A stretch of DNA of 64,000 bases from DUOA01 sp012839095. GTDB taxonomy: Bacteria > Bacillota > Clostridia > Caldicoprobacterales > DTU083. Position 1 is the stretch's first letter. Each line of letters opens with the position of its first letter. The notes beneath the pieces are model-generated. The model saw nothing but the letters and a program-made list of their open reading frames with translations. It had not been told where the DNA came from and ran no database searches. Shown piece after piece: positions 8,445-16,521 of this stretch. The stretch is from NCBI GenBank assembly GCA_050951505.1, contig JBMNJE010000001.1:62001-126000 (forward strand), given 5' to 3'. The position numbers and the translations under genes are program-made.

Positions 8445-10046
8445 TTATGATTCAATAAGTTTGTTTACTTCTTCCAGACTTGGAATCGCAGGTATGGCAC
8501 CCTTCCGGGTGACGGTCAAGGCACCCATGGCATTGGCAAAGCTTACTGCCTCGGTAACAGCTTCCTCATCCAGCTCGGATATCTGTCTGCGGGAGCTTAG
8601 AAACTTATAAAGAAACCCTCCGAGAAATGCATCGCCGGCTCCGGTTGTATCCACAGCTTTTGCCTTATAGCCGGGGCAGCGGCCTGTCAGTTCCTGCCTG
8701 CGGTAAAAACACCCATCCGGTCCCAGGGTAATAAGGATAATGGGTATGCCATACTTCTTGTATAAAAGTTCAGATCCTGCTTCCAAATTCCCGGTATCAC
8801 ATAAAAATTCCAGTTCCTCTTCCGAGATTTTTAAAATATCCGTATATGGAAGACCCTTCTGTATTACATTTTTTGCTTCTTTCAGGCTTGCCCAGAGGGG
8901 CGGCCTGAGATTAGGATCATAAGAGACGAGCTTTCCGGCATCCCTGGCCATTTCTGCAGCCTTTAATGTTGCAGTCCTGGCAGGCTCATGGGTCATGGAA
9001 ACCGAACCGAAATGGAATACGATTGAGTTTTCAATAATATCACTCTTAAGCTCATGCTCCGTCAGAAGCATGTCTGCTCCCGGACTTCTGTAAAAGCTGA
9101 AGCTGCGCTCGCCCTTCTCATCCAGATGGACAAAGGCCAGGGTGGTGTTTGCCTCCTTTGTAAAAATCAGGCCTTCGGTGTCAATGCCCTGCCGGATTAG
9201 TGTATCCTTTAAAAAATATCCGAAGGGATCCTGACCCACCTTTCCGATAAAGGCAGTGGAAAGACCCAGTTTGGCGGCAGCAGCCAGCACATTGGCAGGC
9301 GCTCCTCCCGGATTTCTTTCAAACATTGCCCCTCCCTGGGCTGATGTTCCAGATGGAGTAAAATCAATCAGCAATTCACCTAAAGCGGCTATTTGCCATC
9401 TGTCAGTTTTATGACTGCCGAAAAGCTCCTCCTCAACCCTCTTGCCTTTCTCTGTAAAAATCCTGATATTCTCTTCTTCCGCCCTTATTCTTTCAGAAGT
9501 CATTTTCCCACGCCCCATTCTGTCACAGTAGCCCAGCAATGCTATTTCCTCCAGGGGAACCTCCTTAAGCATTTTCCTCGTATCAGCAAAGGGCAGGTCC
9601 TTTACTACGAATAGGATTTGCATATGCCATCTTACCATGGCTGTTACCCTGGAAATGAAACCGGGCTCTTCGTTAAATTCCCTGAGAAAATCGGCTGCCA
9701 GGCCGACACCCAGCTTATCATGATTGTAAGCGGTTATTTTTCCCTTTCTTACTTTAGTAGCCGGTACCTTACCCAGATCGTGCAATAAGGCTGCCCACAT
9801 AAACACCCTTGGCGACCTGCTTCTGTTTTTATACTTAGCAGCCAGGTCCAGTACCAGCATGGTGTGATTCCAGACATTCCCTTCAGGATGGTGCTGAGGC
9901 GACTGCCTGACCCTGACCAGATCGCTCAGCATGGAAAATGGGTAGGCCTTTAAATCACCTGACTTAAGCAGCCTGTTCAGAAATATGGAGGGCTTTTCGT
10001 CCTCCATTATATGCTTATCAATTTGTTTGTATATGGACAATGTCAT
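8445..10046 (-). CDS. HD-domain hydrolase fused to a PfkB-family sugar kinase
   Basis: One uninterrupted frame holds two enzymes. Residues about 25-190 are an HD domain: WNHTMLVLDL, the metal pair in AALLHDLGKVPATK, a later HDKLG and GYCDRMG, close to the HD part of tRNA nucleotidyltransferases and YqeK-like phosphohydrolases. From about residue 215 a ribokinase/PfkB kinase begins with ALGELLIDFTPSG, then GGAPANVLAAAAKLG, GKVGQDPFG, and the catalytic DTTGAGDAFLGGF. Fructokinase is the nearest type. The linker (FGSHKTDRW) has no start codon with a ribosome site, so these are not two genes. I prefer the ATG at 10046, which overlaps the stop of the preceding nitroreductase gene (ATGA); a TTG two codons earlier has better RBS spacing. 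Coupled translation is likely. Confidence 0.85.
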   Translation of the reverse strand: MTLSIYKQIDKHIMEDEKPSIFLNRLLKSGDLKAYPFSMLSDLVRVRQSPQHHPEGNVWNHTMLVLDLAAKYKNRSRSPRVFMWAALLHDLGKVPATKVRKGKITAYNHDKLGVGLAADFLREFNEEPGFISRVTAMVRWHMQILFVVKDLPFADTRKMLKEVPLEEIALLGYCDRMGRGKMTSERIRAEEENIRIFTEKGKRVEEELFGSHKTDRWQIAALGELLIDFTPSGTSAQGGAMFERNPGGAPANVLAAAAKLGLSTAFIGKVGQDPFGYFLKDTLIRQGIDTEGLIFTKEANTTLAFVHLDEKGERSFSFYRSPGADMLLTEHELKSDIIENSIVFHFGSVSMTHEPARTATLKAAEMARDAGKLVSYDPNLRPPLWASLKEAKNVIQKGLPYTDILKISEEELEFLCDTGNLEAGSELLYKKYGIPIILITLGPDGCFYRRQELTGRCPGYKAKAVDTTGAGDAFLGGFLYKFLSSRRQISELDEEAVTEAVSFANAMGALTVTRKGAIPAIPSLEEVNKLIES

Positions 10047-10558
10047 TCCCAACGTACAATTTCCTCCAGGCTTTTCCTGCGGGTTTTATGCCGCTCGGGA
10101 GATTCGGTCTGCTTCGGATATCCCAAAGGCAGCATTACAAGGGGCTCCAGGTTACGGGGCAGCTGGAGTGCCCTGCTGCATTTTTCCACATCAAATGCTC
10201 CCAGCCAGCAGGTGCCCAGACCCAGATCGGCAGCAGCCAGCGTCATATGATCGACTGCGATGGCAATATCCACATCTCCATAATCTTTTCCGTCTGCCCG
10301 CTTCCAGGACTGGGCACGATCGACGCATACTACAAGAACAACAGGTACTTCTGCAAACCAGTCCCTGGGATAGGACTCATACAACTGCTGTCTGACCTTA
10401 GGGTTCTTAGCCACTATTATATGCCAGGGCTGCAGATTGCAGGCAGAGGGGGCAACCCTGGCTGCTTCCAGTACCTGCATCAGCTTTTCATCCTCGACTT
10501 CCTTCGGAAGAAAGCGACGCACCGAACATCTCTTTTTTGCCAATTCCAAAAAGCTCAC
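10043..10558 (-). CDS. Nitroreductase-family flavoprotein
   Basis: A 171-residue FMN-dependent oxidoreductase of the nitroreductase fold. Visible are the N-terminal CSVRRFLPKEVEDEKL (the Arg residues bind the FMN phosphate), APSACNLQPWHIIV, and the C-terminal LGLGTCWLGAF with LPLGYP. Such enzymes use NAD(P)H to reduce nitro compounds, quinones or flavins, and the natural substrate cannot be read from sequence. The start is a GTG behind AAAGGAGG. Its stop overlaps the start of the HD-kinase gene by 4 bases. Upstream (10559-10747) I see several TATAAT-like boxes on the minus strand, including one near 10647 with a TTGGAC 19 bases away, so the exact promoter is unclear. Confidence 0.85.
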   Translation of the reverse strand: MSFLELAKKRCSVRRFLPKEVEDEKLMQVLEAARVAPSACNLQPWHIIVAKNPKVRQQLYESYPRDWFAEVPVVLVVCVDRAQSWKRADGKDYGDVDIAIAVDHMTLAAADLGLGTCWLGAFDVEKCSRALQLPRNLEPLVMLPLGYPKQTESPERHKTRRKSLEEIVRWE

Positions 10559-10747
10559 AGAATTCCTCCTTTGACCTGTATTACTTCATCGCAGGAACTC
10601 CACAGGTTTTTATTATATCCTGTCAGCCGGTCCCGCTATACTCTATTATAATAACCATATGACTGAATTGTCCAACAAATTTAAGTCAGTATTCCACCTT
10701 CTTTACTTTTTAAAAACAGCTGCTTTAAGCATTGGTGACGGTTGGTA

Positions 10748-10776
10748 TTGTCCCGGCCCCTCTTCTGTGCTAAACT
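10748..10776 (+). promoter_or_regulatory. Promoter of the cyclophilin lipoprotein gene
   Basis: TTGTCC (10748-10753) and TAAACT (10771-10776) are 17 bases apart. The boxes are imperfect, but the spacing is ideal and no better pair precedes the gene. Confidence 0.5.
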
Positions 10777-10827
10777 GAATTGTGAAAAATACAAGGGACA
10801 ATTCTTACATAGAAACGGAGGATCTTT

Positions 10828-11445
10828 ATGAACCGCTATGGCTGCCTTATATTTGTATTAATTCTTGTCCTTGTTTTGATTCTTCCCACCGGCTGCATCC
10901 GAAAAAAGGAGACTTTGCCGGAACAAAACCCCGTTGCAACCATGGAAATTGAAGGCTGGGGCACGGTAAAGATTGAATTGTATCCGGCAGAAGCGCCTAA
11001 TACCGTATACAACTTCATTGAACTTGCAGACAAAGGCTTTTATGACGGCCTGACATTCCACCGTATCATTGAAAACTTTATGATACAGGGCGGGGACCCT
11101 GCGGGCGACGGAACCGGAGGACCTGGTTATCGTATAAAAGGAGAAATGGCCAATAATGGGCATTCCAATCAGTTGCTGCATGAAAAAGGCGTAATCTCCA
11201 TGGCCCGGAGTCCGGTAGGTTTTGACACGGCAGGAAGTCAGTTCTTCATTACGGTGGACGAGCAGCCCGGCCTGGACGGTGATTATGCCGTTTTCGGAAA
11301 GGTAATTGAGGGCCTGGATGTTGTTATTGATATATCAAAAGTGGATACAGATATATACGATCGGCCGTATGAAGATGTAGTGATCAAATCCATAGAAGTG
11401 GAAACATTCGGTTTTTCATATCCAAAGGCCAAAAAAATAAAATAA
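10828..11445 (+). CDS. Lipoprotein peptidyl-prolyl cis-trans isomerase (cyclophilin type)
   Basis: The 205-residue protein begins with a lipoprotein signal (MNRYGCLIF...LILPTGC, predicted lipidated Cys about residue 23), so it acts outside the membrane. The remainder is a cyclophilin: VKIELYPAEAPNTVYNF, FYDGLTFHRIIENFMIQGGD, with the catalytic Arg in FHRII, and GSQFFITV. It should speed proline isomerisation during folding of secreted proteins, a job PrsA does in many Bacillota. The ATG follows GGAGG. It is a single-gene unit with a promoter at 10748 and a strong terminator at 11470. Length and motifs are normal. Confidence 0.93.
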   Translation: MNRYGCLIFVLILVLVLILPTGCIRKKETLPEQNPVATMEIEGWGTVKIELYPAEAPNTVYNFIELADKGFYDGLTFHRIIENFMIQGGDPAGDGTGGPGYRIKGEMANNGHSNQLLHEKGVISMARSPVGFDTAGSQFFITVDEQPGLDGDYAVFGKVIEGLDVVIDISKVDTDIYDRPYEDVVIKSIEVETFGFSYPKAKKIK

Positions 11446-11469
11446 GGGATTTTAGCACAGTATACGAAA

Positions 11470-11510
11470 AAGGCCATAGACTGGTTGCAGCTGCCAGGTC
11501 TATGGCTTTT
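11470..11510 (+). terminator. Intrinsic terminator of the cyclophilin gene
   Basis: GGCCATAGAC pairs with GTCTATGGC, extended by further pairing around a central TTGCAGCTG loop, and is followed by TTTT. It is about 25 bases after the stop codon. Confidence 0.8.
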
Positions 11511-11643
11511 CCATCTGCTATTGCTGGAAGTCATTAGCAGTTATTCAATTTATCTTATTCATGTGTCATATGGTTTAATGCTCCTAAACTTAAAGCAGCC
11601 GGACAGAATTATTGTGCATTCATGTTAACCGGACGTGAATGCA

Positions 11644-11799
11644 TCAGCCGGCAGTATTATAAATTCTATCATATTCCTCTTCATTCATGTTGCATTGATG
11701 GATCATGAAACCGTGGTAGGTTTTGTTGCGGTTGACAACCAATGTTGCCAGAACAGCAGCAATCATGCCGACGATAACATAAAGTATTATCTGGAACAT
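11644..11799 (-). CDS. 51-residue single-pass membrane protein
   Basis: A frame from the ATG at 11797-11799 to TGA at 11644-11646. It has an N-terminal helix (MFQIILYVIVGMIAAVLATL) followed by a hydrophilic tail with His and Cys (TYHGFMIHQCNM) and an acidic end (EEEYDRIYNTAG). AAGGGG lies 6-7 bases before the ATG. The base composition and codons look like neighbouring genes. I do not recognise it. The helix plus a short charged tail would suit a small membrane partner protein. It stands alone between the cyclophilin terminator and the RNA candidate at 11936. The overlapping plus-strand frame (11635-11868) has no ribosome site and looks like a shadow. Confidence 0.6.
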   Translation of the reverse strand: MFQIILYVIVGMIAAVLATLVVNRNKTYHGFMIHQCNMNEEEYDRIYNTAG

Positions 11800-12100
11800 T
11801 TGTCTACCCCTTTCTTATCCTTTTTCCAATTTAATGATATCAGAATTTACTATCAATTGCAAGAATAGATATTTTTTATGCAAACTATTTTTATTTCTAA
11901 TAAGACATTGATAATACTATAACAATGAAACCGCTATTTAAGAAGGGTTATGAGATTTGTTTCAGGGTATGTACTCCCAATAGTTGAAATATCAAAAGCC
12001 ATATCCATCATTTTTACTTCTTATAGCCCTTATCTTGTGAAAGATGCGCCAATCTCGAGAAAGATCTTTGTTGCAGATTTAACTGAATTAAGTATTTTTG

Positions 12101-12146
12101 TTCCAAAAATAAAAAAAGTCCTTTTTTCCGCTTATTATTTTTGGAA
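12101..12146. repeat. Perfect 12-base inverted repeat
   Basis: TTCCAAAAATAA (12101-12112) and TTATTTTTGGAA (12135-12146) are exact reverse complements. The interior carries a second short A5/T5 pairing around GTCC. It belongs to the RNA candidate above or could be an independent A/T-rich operator. Confidence 0.55.
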
Positions 12147-12183
12147 AAACGGACATAATAGAGATAAACCCCCTATATTGCAT

Positions 12184-12227
12184 AACGAAGGTTGCAAAGC
12201 ACAATTGTGCGTAACCTTCGTTTTTTT
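12184..12227 (+). terminator. Orphan intrinsic terminator
   Basis: AACGAAGGTT (12184-12193) pairs with AACCTTCGTT (12213-12222), enclosing the palindrome GCACAATTGTGC, and ends in T7. Textbook form on the plus strand, yet no plus-strand protein gene precedes it within 700 bases. Confidence 0.8.
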
Positions 12228-12246
12228 AGATTTTTTCCCTATAAGA

Positions 12247-12801
12247 TTACAGGCTGCCCAGCCTTTCGCCGCACCTGTTCATAAAGCCCATAAATCGGAT
12301 GGTCAGTATTATTGAAACCACCAACATGACGATAATGTATACAAACGCAATAGGCGGAATCAAAATCAGCAAGAAGGCTGCGAAAGCAGCAATCTGAAAA
12401 TAAAGGAACTGCTTCCATCGTTCTTCGGCTTCTGCAGAAATATCCGGAGCGCTGAGCTCCTGCGCAAATTCTTTGATACTCATAAACAAATGGTATATGG
12501 CCAGCAGACTAAAGATCAGGATAACAATACCTATGAGAAAGCCCAAAGGACCAAAATGGATACCTTCCATATTCTGATTAGGCCTTTCATATATTGAAAA
12601 TACAGACAGGAATGCCATTATGATATGATAGGTCCTGGCTTTGGTGAAAATTTGCTGATGGGTTTCCCAGAGCAGGTTGAGGCCTGCCACAAAAAGGATA
12701 TAACCTATAATATCCGGCAGAACATCAAACCCATTCAGTCTGAAATCCACCATAACAAAAAGAAAGCCCCAGTAAAAATTACGAAATGCCCTGTTTATCA
12801 A
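12247..12801 (-). CDS. Conserved multi-pass membrane protein, function unknown
   Basis: About 184 residues with at least four hydrophobic segments: FYWGFLFVMVDF, DVLPDIIGYILFVAGLNLL, FGPLGFLIGIVILIFSLLAIY, and FLLILIPPIAFVYIIVMLVVSIIL. The stretch NGFDVLPDIIGYILF recurs in a family of clostridial membrane proteins I recognise only as conserved hypotheticals. I place the start at the TTG at 12801 because AAGGGGG precedes it by 8 bases and the helix begins soon after. The frame is open further to 12897, but there it runs through the divergent promoter of the Fur-like gene. No operon partner. Confidence 0.7.
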   Translation of the reverse strand: MINRAFRNFYWGFLFVMVDFRLNGFDVLPDIIGYILFVAGLNLLWETHQQIFTKARTYHIIMAFLSVFSIYERPNQNMEGIHFGPLGFLIGIVILIFSLLAIYHLFMSIKEFAQELSAPDISAEAEERWKQFLYFQIAAFAAFLLILIPPIAFVYIIVMLVVSIILTIRFMGFMNRCGERLGSL

Positions 12802-12865
12802 ATCAATTGCCCCCTTAACTTTTGGCTCAGCAGGTTTTATTTTTAGCCGAATGCCTAATGCATGC

Positions 12866-12893
12866 TTGATATTCTTCTGAATTATAGTATAAT
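12866..12893 (+). promoter_or_regulatory. Promoter of the Fur/PerR-like gene, with a dyad at the -10 box
   Basis: TTGATA (12866-12871) and TATAAT (12888-12893) are 16 bases apart. The -10 box lies in an A/T-rich dyad (ATTATAGTATAAT) that partly matches the Per/Fur-box style of nested TATAAT arms. Autoregulation by the encoded regulator is therefore plausible but unproven. On the opposite strand the same dyad gives a possible -10 for the membrane protein gene. Confidence 0.65.
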
Positions 12894-12947
12894 ACAATTA
12901 ATAAATTACAAATTATGGAATCGAATAATGGAAAGGATGGCGTTATT

Positions 12948-13379
12948 ATGTCGATTTCGGTAAAAGAGATTAAGGATTATCTGATGAAAAACCAAATCAA
13001 GCCTTCCTTTCCCCGGCTGAAAATATTTGAATACCTTGCCTCCAATACTGCCCACCCCACAGCAGATGATATTCACAGGGCATTGTCAGAGGAAATACCC
13101 ACCCTTTCCAAAACCACCGTATACAATACTCTCGAGTTATTCATCCGCTCCAATATTGTAAGGCCCGTTACCATAGATGGAAACGAGCTCCGGTATGATG
13201 TGGATGTAAGCAACCACGGTCATTTCAAATGCCGGAGCTGTAATATAATCTATGAATTCGACGTGGATCCGGCTGTGCTCAATCCAGGCAGCCTTAAAGA
13301 ATTTGATATCCATGAAAAGAACATTTATTTCATGGGAATTTGCCCGGACTGCCTGAAGGAAACATCTGCCTCAGGCTAA
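12948..13379 (+). CDS. Fur-family metalloregulator, PerR-like
   Basis: A 143-residue DNA-binding repressor of the Fur superfamily. The N-terminal winged helix has PSFPRLKIFEYLASN...HPTADDIH and TLSKTTVYNTLELF, the recognition helix. The C-terminal dimer domain carries ELRYDVDVSNHGHFKC, whose Asp and His residues match PerR/Fur metal ligands, and two CxxC pairs (CRSC, CPDC) for the structural zinc. In clostridia such proteins sense peroxide or iron. The ATG at 12948 is preferred over 12915 because AAGGATGG lies at a fitting distance and homology starts there. It ends 9 bases inside the convergent glmM gene. PerR is the best guess, since the HGHF context and short N-terminus fit; Fur is not excluded. 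Confidence 0.85.
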   Translation: MSISVKEIKDYLMKNQIKPSFPRLKIFEYLASNTAHPTADDIHRALSEEIPTLSKTTVYNTLELFIRSNIVRPVTIDGNELRYDVDVSNHGHFKCRSCNIIYEFDVDPAVLNPGSLKEFDIHEKNIYFMGICPDCLKETSASG

Positions 13380-14717
13380 TCTTTGCTCAATCAGCCTGGC
13401 CAGCCTGACTGCCTCCTCCTCTATTTCCCTCTGATCAGCGCCTTCTATCATTACCCTTACAACCGGTTCAGTGCCTGATGGGCGTATGAGCACCCTTCCT
13501 TCATCCTGAAACCGTTCTTCTATTCTTTTTATTTCTTTTTGTATTTCCTGGTCGTCCAGATAACCGTGTTTGTTCTGTTCCGATACACTGGCATTTACCA
13601 ATACCTGTGGATATTTTTTCATAGCCGATGCCAATTCGGAAAGGCTCTTGTTCTTGTTTTTCATTACCGCCAGCAGCTGCAGCGCTGTAAGGATACCATC
13701 TCCGGTGGTATTGTGGTCCAGAAAAATTATATGTCCCGATTGCTCGCCGCCCAGGTTGTAACCATGTTCCAGCATTTTTTCCAGTACATAGCGGTCACCC
13801 ACCTTTGTCTTCTCAAGTCTGCATCCGGCACGCTTTAAGGCAAGATCCAGACCCAGATTGCTCATAACCGTACCCACAATGGTGTTGTCCTTAAGCAGAC
13901 CCCGCTCCTTCATATCCAGCCCGCATATCAGCATAATCTGATCGCCGTCCACCAGGTTGCCGTGCTCACTGACTGCTATAAGTCTGTCGGCATCCCCGTC
14001 AAAAGCCAGGCCTATATCCGCCCCTGTCTCCAGTACCAGGGCCTGCAGTTTTTCAGGATGGGTGGAACCGCAGTAGTCATTTATGTTGGTTCCGTCAGGC
14101 GTATGATAGGTGGTTATAACTTCTGCTCCCAGAGAGCCGAAAACCATGGGCGCCGCTTCATATGAAGCCCCGTTGGCACAATCCAGGACAATTTTAAAGC
14201 CCTTTAAATCAACATCTACGGTGCTTGTCAGAAACCTTACATAATCCCTGACAGCATTTCGTATGCGCACTCTCCGCCCTATATGCATGCCCGTAGGCAG
14301 GGGCATGGTTTCAGTTCTGTCCAGAATAATGCTTTCTATGCGTTCCTCCAATGAATCCGGCAGCTTGTATCCATTGCCGTCTACAATCTTGATGCCGTTG
14401 TATTCCATTGTATTGTGTGAGGCTGAAATTATAATTCCTGCATCCGCTCCATAATGCCTGGTCAGATAGGCAATAGCCGGAGTAGGGATGACTCCTGCCA
14501 CAATGGCATCCGCGCCAACAGAACAAATGCCGGCAATTAAGGCAGCCTCCAGCATGTCTCCGGAAATGCGGGTGTCCCGGCCGATTAGAATTCTGGGCTT
14601 ATGTTTGGCCATAGTCAGGACATAAGCTCCTGCCTGCCCAAGCTCAAATGCCAGTTTGCCTGTCAACTCCATATTGGCTAGGCCTCTGACACCGTCAGTT
14701 CCAAAAAGACGCCCCAT
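13371..14717 (-). CDS. glmM: Phosphoglucosamine mutase
   Basis: GlmM interconverts glucosamine-6-phosphate and glucosamine-1-phosphate on the route to UDP-GlcNAc for peptidoglycan. The 448-residue length is standard. The start is GRLFGTDGVRGLAN, the active-site phosphoserine loop is GIIISASHNTMEYNG (Ser near residue 100), the magnesium loop is LAFDGDADR, and the sugar-phosphate loop near the end is RPSGTEPVVRVM. The ATG follows AGGGGG. It lies 14 bases after trxB and is probably co-transcribed with it. It shares its last 9 bases with the convergent Fur-like gene. Functionally it connects with murC and nagA/nagB elsewhere in the window. Confidence 0.97.
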   Translation of the reverse strand: MGRLFGTDGVRGLANMELTGKLAFELGQAGAYVLTMAKHKPRILIGRDTRISGDMLEAALIAGICSVGADAIVAGVIPTPAIAYLTRHYGADAGIIISASHNTMEYNGIKIVDGNGYKLPDSLEERIESIILDRTETMPLPTGMHIGRRVRIRNAVRDYVRFLTSTVDVDLKGFKIVLDCANGASYEAAPMVFGSLGAEVITTYHTPDGTNINDYCGSTHPEKLQALVLETGADIGLAFDGDADRLIAVSEHGNLVDGDQIMLICGLDMKERGLLKDNTIVGTVMSNLGLDLALKRAGCRLEKTKVGDRYVLEKMLEHGYNLGGEQSGHIIFLDHNTTGDGILTALQLLAVMKNKNKSLSELASAMKKYPQVLVNASVSEQNKHGYLDDQEIQKEIKRIEERFQDEGRVLIRPSGTEPVVRVMIEGADQREIEEEAVRLARLIEQRLA

Positions 14718-14731
14718 CTGAGTTCCCCCTT

Positions 14732-15652
14732 CTATTCGTCAAAATTTTCGATAAGATATTTCTGAGCACTGTAAGCTGCAACAGCACCATCAGCGGCAGC
14801 CGTTATCAATTGCAGAAGGGGTTTCTGCCGTAGATCGCCGACAGCAAACACGCCGGGTATGTTGGTCTCCATGGATTCATTTGTCAGAACATAACCAGCT
14901 TCAGTCATCTCTATGGTTCCCTTGATCAGTTCATTGTTGGGACGTACGCCAATGGCAATAAAGATGCCATCCAGTTTGATTTCCCGTTTTTCTCCTGTTT
15001 TCACATTAACCACACGAATACCGGTTACATTATCCTCGCCTAAAATGGCCTCTACCCTGGAATCCCAGATCTTCTCTATCTTTTTGTTGGAAATAACCCG
15101 GTCAGCCAGTATTTTCGTTGCACGCAGGCTGTCCCGCCTGTGCACCAGATAAACCTTATTTACATATTGAGCCAGGAACATGGCATCCTCTGCAGCGGTA
15201 TCCCCTCCGCCTACAACAACTACATCCTTATCCTTATAAAAAGCTCCGTCACAGGTTGCACAATAGGATACGCCCCGTCCTCTGAACTCATCTTCCTTTT
15301 CCAGCCCCAGCTTCCTGGGCTCGGCTCCCATGGCCAGAATTACCGCCTTGGCCTCGTATTCCTCATTCTCGGTAAGAACCTTTTTAACCTTACCATCTAG
15401 CTCCAACCCGGTAATTTCATCATACTTTATTTCCAGATCGAATTTTCTTGCATGATTCTCTATTTTCATGGCAAATTCCGGACCGCTGACAGGGTCATCA
15501 AACCCGGGGTAGTTCTCTATCATATTAGTGGTAGCTGCCTGGCCGCCCGGGAACATTTTTTCAAACAAAATGGTGTCCAGCCCTGCTCTTTTGGTGTACA
15601 TTCCGGCTGTCAAACCTGCCAGACCTCCGCCGACAATAATAATATCCTTCAC
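14732..15652 (-). CDS. trxB: Thioredoxin reductase (NADPH)
   Basis: A 306-residue FAD enzyme that passes electrons from NADPH to thioredoxin. Visible are the FAD-binding IIVGGGLAGLTAGMYTKRAG at the N-terminus, the redox-active CATCDG (about residues 133-138), the NADPH-binding VVVGGGDTAAEDAMF, and the C-terminal FAD motif GVFAVGDLRQKPLLQL. The start is a GTG behind GGAGG. It heads an apparent trxB-glmM unit. The upstream 230 bases (15653-15885) contain no gene and no clear promoter; a TATAAG near 15672 on the minus strand is the best -10 candidate. Confidence 0.96.
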   Translation of the reverse strand: MKDIIIVGGGLAGLTAGMYTKRAGLDTILFEKMFPGGQAATTNMIENYPGFDDPVSGPEFAMKIENHARKFDLEIKYDEITGLELDGKVKKVLTENEEYEAKAVILAMGAEPRKLGLEKEDEFRGRGVSYCATCDGAFYKDKDVVVVGGGDTAAEDAMFLAQYVNKVYLVHRRDSLRATKILADRVISNKKIEKIWDSRVEAILGEDNVTGIRVVNVKTGEKREIKLDGIFIAIGVRPNNELIKGTIEMTEAGYVLTNESMETNIPGVFAVGDLRQKPLLQLITAAADGAVAAYSAQKYLIENFDE

Positions 15653-15885
15653 AAGATCGCCTCCATGTTACTTATACAATTTATGCACCTGCTGCTTCTG
15701 CAATTCTTCATTTAAAAAATTCATGCAGTTACCACAGGATTAATTCTAAGCGGCATAAGAATTTAATCTTGCCCTTAAAGAGTAAATAACCTTTTCTAAG
15801 CAGTTCTAACAATGCCAGACCAAACCTCACTGCATACAGCTCACTGCTGCCTGCTATGAAGGGGCGTGAGACTGCAATGAATGAA

Positions 15886-16404
15886 TTAAAACCGGTTGTA
15901 ATGAATTTTATCGTAAAGCAGGCTTTCCTCCTGATGGACAGGTCTGCCTTCGGAAGGATAACCTATTGCCAGTATGCATAGAACTTTAATATGATCAGGA
16001 ATATCCAGTATTCCCCTTACATAGTCTTCTGCTGTTTGGGTGTCATCATAAGGCCTTTCCCGTACATGAATCCAACAGGAGCCAAGCCCCAGGGAATGAG
16101 CCATAAGCTGCATATAGGATGCAGCAATGGCAGCATCCTCCACCCAAATACTGCCTATATCAGCGTTGGCGGCAACAACAATAGCCAGAGGAGCCCCCGA
16201 CAGGAATCCGGATGCGTGTTCCCTGCAGGAAGACAGTTTCTTGATTTTTTCCTTATCGTTTACAACTATAAACTCCCATGGTCTTCGCCCTCTCGAGGAT
16301 GGGGCCATCAATGCGCCTTTCAGTATGGCATCAATCTTTTCCTGTTCAACTTCCCTGTTTTGATACTTGCGTATACTTCTTCTGGTTTTCAACAATTCTA
16401 ACAT
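15886..16404 (-). CDS. Second nitroreductase-family flavoprotein
   Basis: A 172-residue FMN oxidoreductase. Key segments are LKTRRSIRKYQNREVEQEKI (FMN phosphate site), APSSRGRRPWEFIVVND, LGLGSCWIHVRER and ILAIGYPSEGR. I start it at MLELLKTRR (16404) since GGAGGGATGAAACA precedes it; the longer frame to 16467 adds a tail without a ribosome site. It is not closely similar to the nitroreductase at 10043-10558, so this is not a recent duplication. It stands alone, 117 bases after the end of the giant gene, with a TATACT at about 16425-16430 as a likely -10 box. Substrate unknown. Confidence 0.87.
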   Translation of the reverse strand: MLELLKTRRSIRKYQNREVEQEKIDAILKGALMAPSSRGRRPWEFIVVNDKEKIKKLSSCREHASGFLSGAPLAIVVAANADIGSIWVEDAAIAASYMQLMAHSLGLGSCWIHVRERPYDDTQTAEDYVRGILDIPDHIKVLCILAIGYPSEGRPVHQEESLLYDKIHYNRF

Positions 16405-16521
16405 TGTTTCATCCCTCCAAAGTATAGTATAACCTATTTTAGCTGTTATTGGAATTTTTTTATACAAACAGATTCATTATAACACTTAACAAGGAGCAAG
16501 GAAAAAAGAGAAGGAGTGAGA

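Larger units (their letters stand above)
11936..12227 (+). ncRNA. Candidate structured non-coding RNA with its own terminator
   Basis: This gap has no convincing gene on either strand, but it holds nested pairing. AAGGGUUAU near 11944 can pair with AUAGCCCUU near 12024; inside, GAUUUGUUUCA pairs with UGAAAUAUC, closing a GGG/CCC loop. A perfect 12-base inverted repeat follows (12101-12112 with 12135-12146), and then a strong intrinsic terminator at 12184-12227. No plus-strand gene ends nearby that would need this terminator, and the next gene downstream is on the other strand. A TATAAC at about 11917 could be its -10 box, but no good -35 exists. Inference only; no known RNA family is recognised. 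Confidence 0.35.

Noticed and set aside
11635..11868. Plus-strand frame of 77 residues
   Set aside because: No ribosome site, and it overlaps the minus-strand 51-residue gene, which has one.
11950..12315. Plus-strand frame of 121 residues
   Set aside because: It has no ribosome site, runs through the orphan terminator and into the opposite-strand membrane-protein gene, and has no family-like motif. Treated as chance; the region is described as an RNA candidate instead.
12866..12893. Firm Per-box call at the Fur-like gene promoter
   Set aside because: The A/T-rich dyad only partly matches the consensus and overlaps a normal -10 box, so it is kept as a note under the promoter.
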